The notes under the pieces were generated by a model, which had not been told where the DNA came from, ran no database searches, and saw only the letters and a program-made list of their open reading frames with translations. Below are positions 45,512-53,277 of a DNA stretch of 53,277 nucleotides, in pieces (within the stretch, counting starts at the first letter, position 1; each line of letters starts with the position of its first letter). The stretch spans positions 1-53,277 of the forward strand of contig NZ_JADEWL010000032.1 in NCBI RefSeq assembly GCF_015207665.1, given 5' to 3'. Origin of the DNA: Plectonema cf. radiosum LEGE 06105. GTDB lineage: Bacteria > Cyanobacteriota > Cyanobacteriia > Cyanobacteriales > Nostocaceae. The translations under genes and the position numbers were made by a program.

Positions 45512-47131
45512 ATGCATGAAACCCAAACCCCAGATGATGGGGCTTATATTGAAAAATTAAATTCTGTTGATTCGCTGCAATCGTCTGAAAGAGCTGCTAA
45601 TCCTTTTCATGGGATTTTAGCTGGTGAAAATAAAGCAATTGAAGTATTGTTATTAGCACCAGCCTCTGAGCAAGCGTCGCTAAATCAAACTGCGAGTTCC
45701 TCAGAAGATATTGATACAGCAGTAGAAATAATTATTGATTCTCAATTGAGTCAGTCACCTCAATTTGATCAAGAAACCAACTCAGAACACCCTCTAAAGG
45801 ATGACTGGGTTGCTGAACCCAACGCTCAACAACAAGCGATGGTAAATGCAGAATTTGACAAACTGCTGCAATTGAATGAAGAATTACGTTCTGCGAACAA
45901 TCAACTCTACGAGCAAGTGGAAGAACTAACCACGGCTTTGGGTGAGTCGCAAGCAGCTTTGCAACGACAAAAAAAGCGTTCAACCGTTGCAGAATCAATG
46001 TTTAAACAGCAAAGTCAAGAATTAAATGCTGCTCAAGCACAAATACAATCTTTGTTCGAGCAGTTAGAAAATACCCTAAAAAATGCTCAACGTCAAGAAA
46101 GTTTGGCTGAGTCTTATAAAGGACAGATCGAACTCAACCAACAACGTCTTGCTCAGATTGAACGCGAATCTGCCTTGATACAGACGAAATACAACGAACA
46201 ATCTCAGCTTTTATCCCAGTCAGAAAATGATTGTCGGGAGTTGCGTACTAGACTCAAACGTCAACAGCGTCAAACTTTACAATTTAAAGCTGCTTTGGAA
46301 AAAAGTCTAGAAACAACAATTCCTGGTTACGATACCCTTGATGATACCGACAGTAGTTTTTCCGATACAACAATTAATTCAAAATTAAGTAAATTTAAGC
46401 AAATTCAAACCATAAAGAGTATACAATCAATTCAACCTTGGTCGGCTCCGCCGGAATCATACGAAATACAAAATGACCTTTGGCAAGAAATTCTGACAAC
46501 ATCCGCAGCTAATGATAGTGAAAATTCAATTCCAGAAGAATCTTCTACTTGGGAATTTTCAGCTAATCCAGATATAGTGCCAAAAGAAGATTTAGCAAAT
46601 GATGCAGCAGCCGAGAAAACAACCGAACAGCAAATAGTTTCCCCCTCAGATTCATCGGAATTAGAAGAAAAGTTAGATAGCGTTATCCAAACATTTTTTT
46701 CTCAAACGGAATCTGGATTGCAAAAATCTCCCCCAAAAGAAGATGTAGAAAACTCATCCGCCATAATCCCTAATTGGAAAGCTGTTATCGAACCCCGTGG
46801 AACAAATAACGATGATAATAATCTCATAAATAATCTTGAAACCAATCAAAATTATTCTACAAACAACGAGCAGACGATAAGTTTTACCTCATCGATGAAG
46901 ATGAATGAGAATAGTGACAGCGAAACTCAAGATTATTGGGAAGAAATTTCTCATTTTCCAGCTTTTGACTTATCCGAAAATGCCGCATCTTTCGAGTTCA
47001 TCAACAATGATGAGTATCATACTAATTCTCCTTCCCCATTGATTTATCCCAAACGTCCACCTAAAGGACGAAAATCATTGTCATCCGTAGAATTGCCCAA
47101 ATTTACCGAAAAAAAGGACACTCATGAATAA
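45512..47131 (+). CDS. Large coiled-coil protein of unknown function
   Basis: The 539-residue protein has an acidic disordered N-terminus (1-100), a heptad-rich coiled coil at about 110-280 (NEELRSANNQLYEQVEELTT; ESALIQTKYNEQSQLL), and a long Ser/Glu/Asn-rich disordered C-terminal half ending in PKRPPKGRKSLSSVELPKF. There is no signal peptide or membrane segment. Such scaffolding-like proteins are common in filamentous cyanobacteria, but no family was recognised. Confidence 0.75.
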   Translation: MHETQTPDDGAYIEKLNSVDSLQSSERAANPFHGILAGENKAIEVLLLAPASEQASLNQTASSSEDIDTAVEIIIDSQLSQSPQFDQETNSEHPLKDDWVAEPNAQQQAMVNAEFDKLLQLNEELRSANNQLYEQVEELTTALGESQAALQRQKKRSTVAESMFKQQSQELNAAQAQIQSLFEQLENTLKNAQRQESLAESYKGQIELNQQRLAQIERESALIQTKYNEQSQLLSQSENDCRELRTRLKRQQRQTLQFKAALEKSLETTIPGYDTLDDTDSSFSDTTINSKLSKFKQIQTIKSIQSIQPWSAPPESYEIQNDLWQEILTTSAANDSENSIPEESSTWEFSANPDIVPKEDLANDAAAEKTTEQQIVSPSDSSELEEKLDSVIQTFFSQTESGLQKSPPKEDVENSSAIIPNWKAVIEPRGTNNDDNNLINNLETNQNYSTNNEQTISFTSSMKMNENSDSETQDYWEEISHFPAFDLSENAASFEFINNDEYHTNSPSPLIYPKRPPKGRKSLSSVELPKFTEKKDTHE

Positions 47132-47194
47132 TTGGGAGATGGGGGAGATGGGGAGTATTATACTTGTATCTGAACTCCATGAGCTATACCCCAT

Positions 47195-47232
47195 TACCCA
47201 TTACCCATTACCCATTACCCATTACCCATTAC
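47195..47232. repeat. STRR (CCCATTA)n overlapping a gene end
   Basis: Five to six CCCATTA copies. The minus-strand gene ending at 47215 takes its last codons (VMGNG and stop) from this repeat. Confidence 0.88.
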
Positions 47233-49305
47233 CTGATTGCTTTCAACTGTTAATTGATAATTTTGGTTTTGGGGAAGTGGTTTACCCGCGCTAAGTGCAT
47301 AATTTATAGCCAAAAGTCGTAACCATAACCCTGGAAAGCGAGATTCTAACTTTGGCTGTATTGAGCGGATAAATCCCTCAAACCATCTACCAAATACAGC
47401 ACTAACTATGCTGTGACGGGCAAAGTCAACATAGTTACCAACCCATCTCAGTAAATCTTTTGCTCCTGCAAGTTGCCAAATCCACAGCAGCAATGCGGGA
47501 TTTTTCTTAGCTGCTTTCAATGCGAGTCGGTTAAAAGTTGATAAATCGAATCTATCTTTGATAAAGTTATCCGCTACTTCTAATGGTTCATCTGCCAATA
47601 ACCCAAAGAAGTTATTTAGCATAGCATTGATGCGCTCTGGTGGGATAAATTTTCCGGTAGGAACCATCATACCTTTGGAAAACATCCAAGTTACGGCAAT
47701 GTTACTTTGAAAAGCGCGAATTTGATTTAAATGTCTGGCAGATAGTAAATCATGCTTGAGCGCAGTATCTAAAAGTTCCGTTAACCTGCCGAGATTGCGT
47801 ACTAAGGAACCGAAGCCGGTAAACACTAGGGGAGATTGAAGCGATGCAGCATCACCGATCGCGATTAAACGATTAACAGCAACAGTGCGATCGCGACTAC
47901 CAACACTGAAATGTCCGGGTATATATCCAAACGTAGGTTTCTTCCACACTAGTTTATCGATGTCGCAGCGGCGATATTCTGGCAAAATGGTGAAAAAGTC
48001 TTCGTACATTTCCATTAAGGAGCCAGGATTTTCAGGGTTTACTTGATGATAATGAAATAAGTAAATTGTCAGTTCTTTGTTTTCTCCAGGGAATAATTCC
48101 CAAATCAACTGTCTTCCCCGTGAAATATCCCCGTGACTGTTGAGAACATCACCGTATTGAGAATCCCAAACTTGGGGTTCAAATCCACTTTCGACGACTG
48201 CTCCGACTGTCGGACATACGCTGTCAAAAGCCCGTTTGGGGTTGAGTTGCCATGCAATCGGTGACGCTGTTCCCATGGCATCTACCAGCAATCTGCCACT
48301 CACAAGATGTTGACTTTGTGATGATAAATCCTTGAGTGTCAAAACAACTTGAGATGCATCAATATCTGCTTTGATAAACTCCGTTTCATCCCAAATTTCA
48401 CCACCTGCCGATCGCAGTTTATCGCCACATAAAGCCAGTAATTTTTCTGAATCTAAAGCTATATTTAGTACGGTTGGTGTGTGAAGAATCGGCGATTTGA
48501 GTTGATCGGGAATATAAGCATCAAAAAATTTATTAAATCCGTCTTTATACTCGCGGGCAATAATTGATTCTACTTCAGCAGCAGTCAGCAAACCCAAATT
48601 TACCAAATTTTGAATTTCCGAGCGGGAAATATTCCATTCCCGATTCATCTTGCCAAAAGGTAAGCGTTCCACCAACAGTACTTTATAGCCTAATTTAGCC
48701 ATTAATGCCGCATGAATCACCCCTAAAGCACCGCCGATATAGATTAGGTCGTAACTAGAAGAGGACAAGGGAAATCCGCTTGTAGCCGCTTCATGGTGCG
48801 AAAATATAACTTGCTTTGGCTGCTGGGGATTTCTTACACCTTCGCGCCAACGTTGTTCCCACCAGTAGGCACGGTTTAAATCGTATTCTCCGTTAGGCAT
48901 TTTCTGGAAATACTTAACGGTAAGGGGATAATGAGCAGCTAGCGCTGCAAAAATTGATTGTTTGGACAAATCAATTGCTGGTGGTTCAGGATAATTATGA
49001 GGAAAGCGATCGCGTAGCTGCTCCGTGAGCTTTCGTAAAATTTGTATCTCTTGGGGAAATTTATCCCCCCATCGAAACACCTTTAAATACGTGGTTCGCT
49101 GCACATTCCACACAAATACAGATAATTCGTTTGGTAACTTTTCCGTAATATCTGAAACAACAGATGTAGTATCAGACGACTTCAAGCGAATGCCATCAGA
49201 CGTTAATATCTTGTCACAAGTTCCCGGCTCAAAGGAATTTTGCAACCAGTCTCTTACCCCTGCTGTGTCTGGAGTTGGGATTTCTAAATAAATAATTTCT
49301 TTCAT
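47215..49305 (-). CDS. cruP: FAD-dependent lycopene cyclase-family protein (CruA/CruP type)
   Basis: The 696-residue flavoprotein has an N-terminal family-specific part (1-180), then an FAD-binding fold: YIGGALGVIHAALMAKLGYKVLLVER (glycine-rich, residues about 195-220) and LIAIGDAASLQSPLVFTGFG near 490. Carotenoid cyclases of the CruA/CruP group have this size and layout; NGEYDLNRAYWWEQRWREG suggests the CruP branch, whose activity is less clear than that of CruA. The ATG at 49305 is preferred over a TTG at 49326. The last residues come from a heptamer repeat, so the extreme C-terminus is not conserved sequence. Confidence 0.8.
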   Translation of the reverse strand: MKEIIYLEIPTPDTAGVRDWLQNSFEPGTCDKILTSDGIRLKSSDTTSVVSDITEKLPNELSVFVWNVQRTTYLKVFRWGDKFPQEIQILRKLTEQLRDRFPHNYPEPPAIDLSKQSIFAALAAHYPLTVKYFQKMPNGEYDLNRAYWWEQRWREGVRNPQQPKQVIFSHHEAATSGFPLSSSSYDLIYIGGALGVIHAALMAKLGYKVLLVERLPFGKMNREWNISRSEIQNLVNLGLLTAAEVESIIAREYKDGFNKFFDAYIPDQLKSPILHTPTVLNIALDSEKLLALCGDKLRSAGGEIWDETEFIKADIDASQVVLTLKDLSSQSQHLVSGRLLVDAMGTASPIAWQLNPKRAFDSVCPTVGAVVESGFEPQVWDSQYGDVLNSHGDISRGRQLIWELFPGENKELTIYLFHYHQVNPENPGSLMEMYEDFFTILPEYRRCDIDKLVWKKPTFGYIPGHFSVGSRDRTVAVNRLIAIGDAASLQSPLVFTGFGSLVRNLGRLTELLDTALKHDLLSARHLNQIRAFQSNIAVTWMFSKGMMVPTGKFIPPERINAMLNNFFGLLADEPLEVADNFIKDRFDLSTFNRLALKAAKKNPALLLWIWQLAGAKDLLRWVGNYVDFARHSIVSAVFGRWFEGFIRSIQPKLESRFPGLWLRLLAINYALSAGKPLPQNQNYQLTVESNQVMGNG

Positions 49306-49463
49306 TTTTGGTGGCAATATACCCAAAATCTACTCATTAAGACAGATTTAAGAAAGTTGTAAATCGCGGTAAACTCCGCCCTATCAGTTGAATAAATATT
49401 CTGTAAAGAAAGTTTAAGAGTTCGCAAGTTTTTTTTGTTCCTTTAATTATTCACACACACGCC

Positions 49464-49697
49464 ATGAATTATCCCATCCCAGATAACCCCCAACAAATCT
49501 TTGCGATGAGACAGCAGCCAGTTAACGAAGAACTAGTTGCTGTTGCCATCGCAGGCGTAATAAAATTAGTCCGTTCTCAAGGTCAATCATTAGAAGAATT
49601 GACTTCACAACTTTTAGCAGAAGATGCCGTACTTGATAAACAGCAACGTCGTTGGCTAAGCCAAGTCGTAGCCCAAGCTTGGGAAAGTTTAGCTTAA
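49464..49697 (+). CDS. Small conserved protein, function unknown
   Basis: The 77-residue protein is soluble and helical: NEELVAVAIAGVIKLVRSQGQ, SLEELTSQLLAEDAVLD, QQRRWLSQVVAQAWE. It looks like a conserved cyanobacterial family, but no function is known to me. It is transcribed divergently from the CruP-like gene, 158 bases away. Confidence 0.7.
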   Translation: MNYPIPDNPQQIFAMRQQPVNEELVAVAIAGVIKLVRSQGQSLEELTSQLLAEDAVLDKQQRRWLSQVVAQAWESLA

Positions 49698-49799
49698 ATC
49701 CTCAATCCTAAAAATTGGGAGAAATAATACCCCAATTAAGCAAATAATCGGTTTTAAGCCTGCTAAGCCAATCATAAATTAGGTGTGAGAGTGTTTTTA

Positions 49800-50037
49800 A
49801 TATTTTGCCTGAAATTTGGTAATTGGTAACTGGTAATTGGTAATTGGTAATTGGTAATGGGTAATTGGTAATTGGTAATGGGTAATTGGTAATTGTGAAC
49901 AGGGTTTGGGGGTTCGGGGGAGATCGGGGAAAATGAATAATAACTATCAACTAACCACCAACCACCATCAACTAACCACCATCAACTAACCACCAACCAC
50001 CAACCACCATCAACTAACCACCATCAACTAACCATTT
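49800..50037. repeat. Two long STRR arrays before the cimA 3' end
   Basis: GGTAATT/GGTAATG heptamers at about 49815-49893, a GGGGGTTCGGGGGAG stretch, then CAACTAACCACCAT-type repeats at about 49945-50035. The second array reaches the cimA stop. Confidence 0.88.
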
Positions 50038-51626
50038 AATTGCGAGTGTTTCATTAAACCGTATTCCAATCCTTGTACTACTGCTTGATAAGAAGCTTCT
50101 AATATATTGTTAGAAACTCCTATGGTTGTCCAGCGCTGCTGTCCGTTGCCGATTTCAACCATTGCGCGGGTTGTGGCTGAGGTGCCGCTATGTCCGTTGA
50201 GAATCCTGACTTTATAATCTGTAAGTTCAAATGTATTGATTTGCGGATAAAATTTGACTAAAGCTTTGCGTAAAGCCGCGTCCATTGCTGCAACTGGTCC
50301 GTTACCTTCGGCTGCTTCCCAAATATCTTCACCAATGACTGCGACTTTAACTGTTGCGAGGGCTTTGGTTGTTTCCAAAGATGAACCTAAATCGCAATGA
50401 ATTTGAAAACCTTTAACTTGGAAAAAAGAGGGACGAGTTTGTAAAACGGAACGCATCAACAATTCAAAACTAGCTTCGGCTGCTTCAAACTGATATCCTT
50501 GACTTTCTAATTCTTTGAGACGCTGTAATATTTGCCGCGTTGCTGGATGATTTTTCTCAAGTTTGATCCCAAATCCACTGGCTTTAGCTAAAACATTGCT
50601 GATTCCTGCTTGTTCGGAAATTACTATACGACGAGAATTTCCGACTTTTTCCGGTTCGATGTGTTCGTAGGTGAGGGGATTTCTTTGTACTGCTGATACA
50701 TGAATACCACCTTTGTGAGCAAAAGCCGAACGTCCCACAAAAGGAGCGTGTTCGTCAGAAGCCAGGTTAACTACTTCACTGACAAAATGGCTGGTTTGTG
50801 CGAGATTCGATAGCCGATCGGGAGAAATGCACTTGTACCCCAGCTTTAACTGTAAATTTGGAATTAAAGAACAAAGATTGGCATTACCGCAGCGTTCCCC
50901 ATAGCCATTAATTGTACCTTGTACCATTGTTACCCCCGCCATTACTCCAGCCAGAGCATTGGCGATCGCCGTATCCGAATCATTGTGAGTATGAATTCCT
51001 AGTTGAATATGTTCGGGAAAGTTTTTCTTGACATCGGTAACAATTTGTGAAATTTCGTGAGGTAAAGTACCACCATTTGTATCGCATAAAACTAACCATT
51101 CCGCACCGGCAGCGACAGCAGTCTTTAAAGTTTGTAGAGCATAATCTCGATTGTGCTTGTAACCATCAAACCAGTGTTCAGCATCGTATATAACACGACG
51201 ACCATGCCCGTGAAGATACGTAATCGTATCGCGAATCATTTCTAAATTTTCTGCTAAACTGGTTTTAATACCTTCGGTGACGTGTAAATCCCAGGACTTA
51301 CCAAAAATAGTTACCCAATTAGTACCCGCAGCAAGAATAGCTTGCAGCATTGGTTCGCAACTTGCTTGTTTATTGGGTCTTCGAGTCGAACAAAAGGGAA
51401 CAATTTGGGCTTGCTTGAGTGGTTGTTCTTTCAACTGCCAAAAAAGCTCTACGTCTTTAGGGTTAGCTCCGGGCCAACCACCTTCAATAAAAGGAATTCC
51501 CAGTTCATCTAATCTCCTAGCGATACGTAATTTATCTTCCAGGGAAACTGATAAACCTTCACGCTGAGTACCATCTCGTAGCGTGGTATCGTATATCCAA
51601 AGTTGATGTGAGGAATTTACGGTCAT
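50028..51626 (-). CDS. cimA: (R)-citramalate synthase
   Basis: CimA condenses pyruvate and acetyl-CoA to citramalate, opening a threonine-independent route to 2-oxobutyrate and isoleucine. The 532-residue protein has the DRE-TIM barrel (YDTTLRDGTQREG near residue 10), catalytic HTHND near 210, NGYGERCGNANL, and a C-terminal regulatory LeuA dimerisation-type domain. Conserved FVGRSAFAHKGGIHVSA is present. The size and EGGWPGANPKD favour CimA over 2-isopropylmalate synthase. A TTG at 51650 is possible, but the ATG at 51626 fits the family. Confidence 0.93.
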   Translation of the reverse strand: MTVNSSHQLWIYDTTLRDGTQREGLSVSLEDKLRIARRLDELGIPFIEGGWPGANPKDVELFWQLKEQPLKQAQIVPFCSTRRPNKQASCEPMLQAILAAGTNWVTIFGKSWDLHVTEGIKTSLAENLEMIRDTITYLHGHGRRVIYDAEHWFDGYKHNRDYALQTLKTAVAAGAEWLVLCDTNGGTLPHEISQIVTDVKKNFPEHIQLGIHTHNDSDTAIANALAGVMAGVTMVQGTINGYGERCGNANLCSLIPNLQLKLGYKCISPDRLSNLAQTSHFVSEVVNLASDEHAPFVGRSAFAHKGGIHVSAVQRNPLTYEHIEPEKVGNSRRIVISEQAGISNVLAKASGFGIKLEKNHPATRQILQRLKELESQGYQFEAAEASFELLMRSVLQTRPSFFQVKGFQIHCDLGSSLETTKALATVKVAVIGEDIWEAAEGNGPVAAMDAALRKALVKFYPQINTFELTDYKVRILNGHSGTSATTRAMVEIGNGQQRWTTIGVSNNILEASYQAVVQGLEYGLMKHSQLNG

Positions 51627-51736
51627 AATTATAGAAGAGTAGAACAACAACCAGAGAAGGCAATATGTGAATGTATAAGAATAAAAAGCCAGTTTGGTAA
51701 TGAAAGATGCCTGTTTTTTAAGCTCAACCTAAGACA
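51627..51736. promoter_or_regulatory. Upstream region of cimA
   Basis: Probably holds the minus-strand cimA promoter. No specific element was recognised. Confidence 0.35.
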
Positions 51737-52111
51737 GTCAACAACCCAGGTCTAAAGATACGCTCGCTTCTAGCTTATAGATTTAGACATTAGTTGACCA
51801 GACTAAGGATTAAATTCCTACGTTACTGGCAAGAGTTAAAGACCTACCAGTGGATGCGAAGCTAGTCTACTGCTCTAGAATCAAACAATTAAACATCTTT
51901 ATAGGGTTAAGGAAGTGTTGTTTGAAAAGTACGGACCAGTAACATTGTCGAAGCTAACATCACCCCGAAAGGGAGGCTCCTCGGAGCAAAACCATTATGT
52001 GTACAGGGTTGTAAGGTTTGAAACAGTAATTGTCCTGTTGAAAGTACATTACAAAAGTACACCGAATCAAACAACTCCAAGGCAGTAATGGAACAAAGTG
52101 GTTAAAACCAC
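51737..52111 (+). ncRNA. Candidate structured RNA in a gene-free region
   Basis: No open frame, but many nested complementary segments: GTCAAC 51737 with GTTGAC 51793; GTCTAAA 51750 with TTTAGAC 51782; ACTGG 51825 with CCAGT 51847; GTTGTTTGA 51917 with TCAAACAAC 52067; GTGTAC 51999 with GTACAC 52057; ACAGG 52003 with CCTGT 52034; CCC-GAAA-GGG at 51964 (a GNRA-type tetraloop in plus sense); and GTGGTT-AA-AACCAC at 52098. It matches neither RNase P RNA, tmRNA nor intron cores that I know. The strand is suggested only by the GAAA loop. It may be an independent RNA or the leader of the next gene. Confidence 0.4.
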
Positions 52112-52483
52112 ACACGGCGTTTTTCCTCTCAGCTTTAAAAAGACTGAGTTTCCAAACTACCGAGATTTTTTTATGATTATATATGCAATTCCGGCGTTGC
52201 TGTTCCCAGGCACAAGCTGATATTTTTATTATTTGTTTTGCAACAAAATGCCATTGACCTTTATAAGAACAGTGAATACAGTAATTAACGATTAGCTGTT
52301 AGTAATATTGGTAAGTCTACCGATACAACCGTTATATTGTTCAAATGCGAAAAGACGCACATTTTCCATTTACTTCGCTGAATAGTTTTTGACAAAAGTC
52401 AAAGCTTTAGTTTTAAGTAAGAAAATGGAAATATCGAAAGTTAGAAAAGATACCATTCAGTTTGAAAAGGAGATAAAACAAAA

Positions 52484-52828
52484 ATGGGTAGATGGACACC
52501 GTTAATTTTGATGGCAGGAGGCTTGGCGATTTTGCTAGGTACATTGTTGGGGATCAATTTTCCTATGGACGGACGCAATGCTGAAGTTCCGGCAAGGAGA
52601 AGAGAATCCCAAGTTCTTCCAGCGAATATTAATGTTAATAGTACTGCCACTGGGTCTTCAGGAGAAAGCAGCGTTGCCCAAAATAATAACAATAACCCAA
52701 GAACTGTTCGGAGTGCGCCCACAACAACCGCTCAAGGTAGTACAACAGAATCTACTACACCATCAACTAGTGTAGGTCAAAGAAGAAGTACATCTGGCAA
52801 TAACGCACCAATTCGGGCTTTATGGTAA
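52484..52828 (+). CDS. Small membrane-anchored low-complexity protein
   Basis: The 114-residue protein has one N-terminal membrane segment (residues 6-25, PLILMAGGLAILLGTLLGIN) followed by a Ser/Thr/Asn-rich, probably disordered tail (NNNNNPRTVRSAPTTTAQGS) ending PIRALW. AAGGAGAT precedes the ATG. No known family. The 860-base region upstream may carry a structured RNA. Confidence 0.7.
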   Translation: MGRWTPLILMAGGLAILLGTLLGINFPMDGRNAEVPARRRESQVLPANINVNSTATGSSGESSVAQNNNNNPRTVRSAPTTTAQGSTTESTTPSTSVGQRRSTSGNNAPIRALW

Positions 52829-52849
52829 AAAATGCTGGTTCTTAGCAGT

Positions 52850-52925
52850 CGATTATCAGTTGGGAGTTATAAGATATAAGTTAGTAGTTATTTGTTACTA
52901 GTTAATAATAACTAACGACTAATGA
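52850..52925. repeat. STRR-like block before thiO
   Basis: TAGTTAT / TAGTTA / TGACTAA-type short repeats fill the gap before the next start. Confidence 0.6.
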
Positions 52926-52936
52926 CCGGCTGACTA

Positions 52937-53277
52937 ATGACTAGTGACATTTTAATTATTGGTGGCGGTGTTATCGGCTTAGCAACAGCCATTGAGCTCA
53001 AACTACGCGGTGCAAAAGTCACCGCGATAAGCCGAAATCACAAAGCAGCAGCAGCAACAGCCGCAGCGGGAATGTTGGCACCTTCTGCCGAACGAATTTC
53101 CCATCGGGCTATGCTGGAATTATGTAATCGTTCCCTATATTTATATCCAGATTGGACGAGAAAATTAGCTGAAATAACGGGTTTAGATACTGGTTATTGG
53201 GCTTGTGGTATTTTAGCCCCGGTTTATGAGGGACAAGGGGACAGGGAGACAAGGGGACAGGGAGACAAGGGGACAAG
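52937..53277 (+). CDS. thiO: Glycine oxidase ThiO, N-terminal part (cut by window end)
   Basis: ThiO is a flavin-dependent oxidase supplying dehydroglycine for the thiamin thiazole ring. The first 113 codons are visible: MTSDILIIGGGVIGLATAIE is the FAD-binding GxGxxG region, followed by AAAATAAAGMLAPSAE, characteristic of glycine/D-amino acid oxidases, and YPDWTRKLAEITGLDTGYW. The frame runs open to the edge, but the last 46 bases are a 16-bp minisatellite, so the protein downstream may be frameshifted or carry a repeat insertion. Confidence 0.85.
   Translation, partial: MTSDILIIGGGVIGLATAIELKLRGAKVTAISRNHKAAAATAAAGMLAPSAERISHRAMLELCNRSLYLYPDWTRKLAEITGLDTGYWACGILAPVYEGQGDRETRGQGDKGT
53232..53277 (+). 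repeat. 16-bp minisatellite inside thiO
   Basis: Units of GACAAGGGGACAGGGA start at 53232, 53248 and 53264 and continue beyond the window. The unit length is not a multiple of three. Confidence 0.9.

Noticed and set aside
51737-52111. Group I or II intron, RNase P RNA or tmRNA
   Set aside because: No group II domain V, no group I core words, no GAGGAAAGTCC of RNase P and no CCACCA end with tag frame were found.

Overview
The window is chromosomal DNA of a filamentous, probably heterocyst-forming cyanobacterium (Nostocales, Calothrix/Rivularia/Nostoc-like). The evidence is a carboxysome-type Rubisco activase with small-subunit-like domains, a cytochrome c6-like protein, system II cytochrome c biogenesis genes (ccs1, ccdA), a CruA/CruP-type lycopene cyclase homologue, scattered HIP1 octamers (GCGATCGC), and very many short heptameric tandem repeats (STRRs) between genes. 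The species assignment is inference. No rRNA, tRNA, transposase or CRISPR array was recognised.

Layout. 0.1-6 kb: a Rubisco activase with two SSUL modules, two peptidoglycan-binding-domain proteins around a small secreted protein, and a 2H phosphoesterase (LigT-like). 6-9 kb: an internally deleted RND transporter and a PEP-CTERM secreted protein. 9.6-12.3 kb: YciI-like protein, SRP RNA, phasin-like protein, a four-cysteine protein, queF and an Uma2 fragment. 12.3-17 kb (minus strand): ftsW, an EamA transporter, ccdA and ccs1. 17.3-21.3 kb: small membrane proteins, a coiled-coil protein, a cytochrome c6-like protein and a cytochrome P450.

21.3-34.4 kb is an extracellular polysaccharide locus: a Wzc-type co-polymerase/tyrosine kinase on the minus strand, then on the plus strand a glycosyltransferase, an APS kinase (cysC), a Wzx-like flippase, a sulfotransferase, two glycosyltransferases, a Wzy-like polymerase, a hexapeptide acyltransferase and a last glycosyltransferase. 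PAPS synthesis beside a sulfotransferase suggests a sulfated polymer. The locus ends abruptly in a toxin-antitoxin scar (PIN-domain remnant plus antitoxin), followed by an intact VapBC-like pair that sits between two copies of a hairpin repeat.

35.8-53.3 kb: a YdcF-like protein, tldD and pmbA/tldE, a pentapeptide-repeat protein, a permease with its DUF1980/TIGR03943 partner and a propeller protein, a coiled-coil protein, the CruP-like flavoprotein, a small conserved protein, citramalate synthase (cimA), an 850-bp intergenic stretch rich in nested complementary segments (possible structured RNA), a small membrane protein and the start of thiO, which carries a 16-bp minisatellite at the window edge.

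Most interesting points: the double-SSUL activase with an expanding 111-bp repeat linker; the RND protein lacking about 600 central residues while keeping an open frame; the putative sulfated-polymer locus; the fusion of its last gene to a toxin remnant; and the structured intergenic region at 51.7-52.1 kb.
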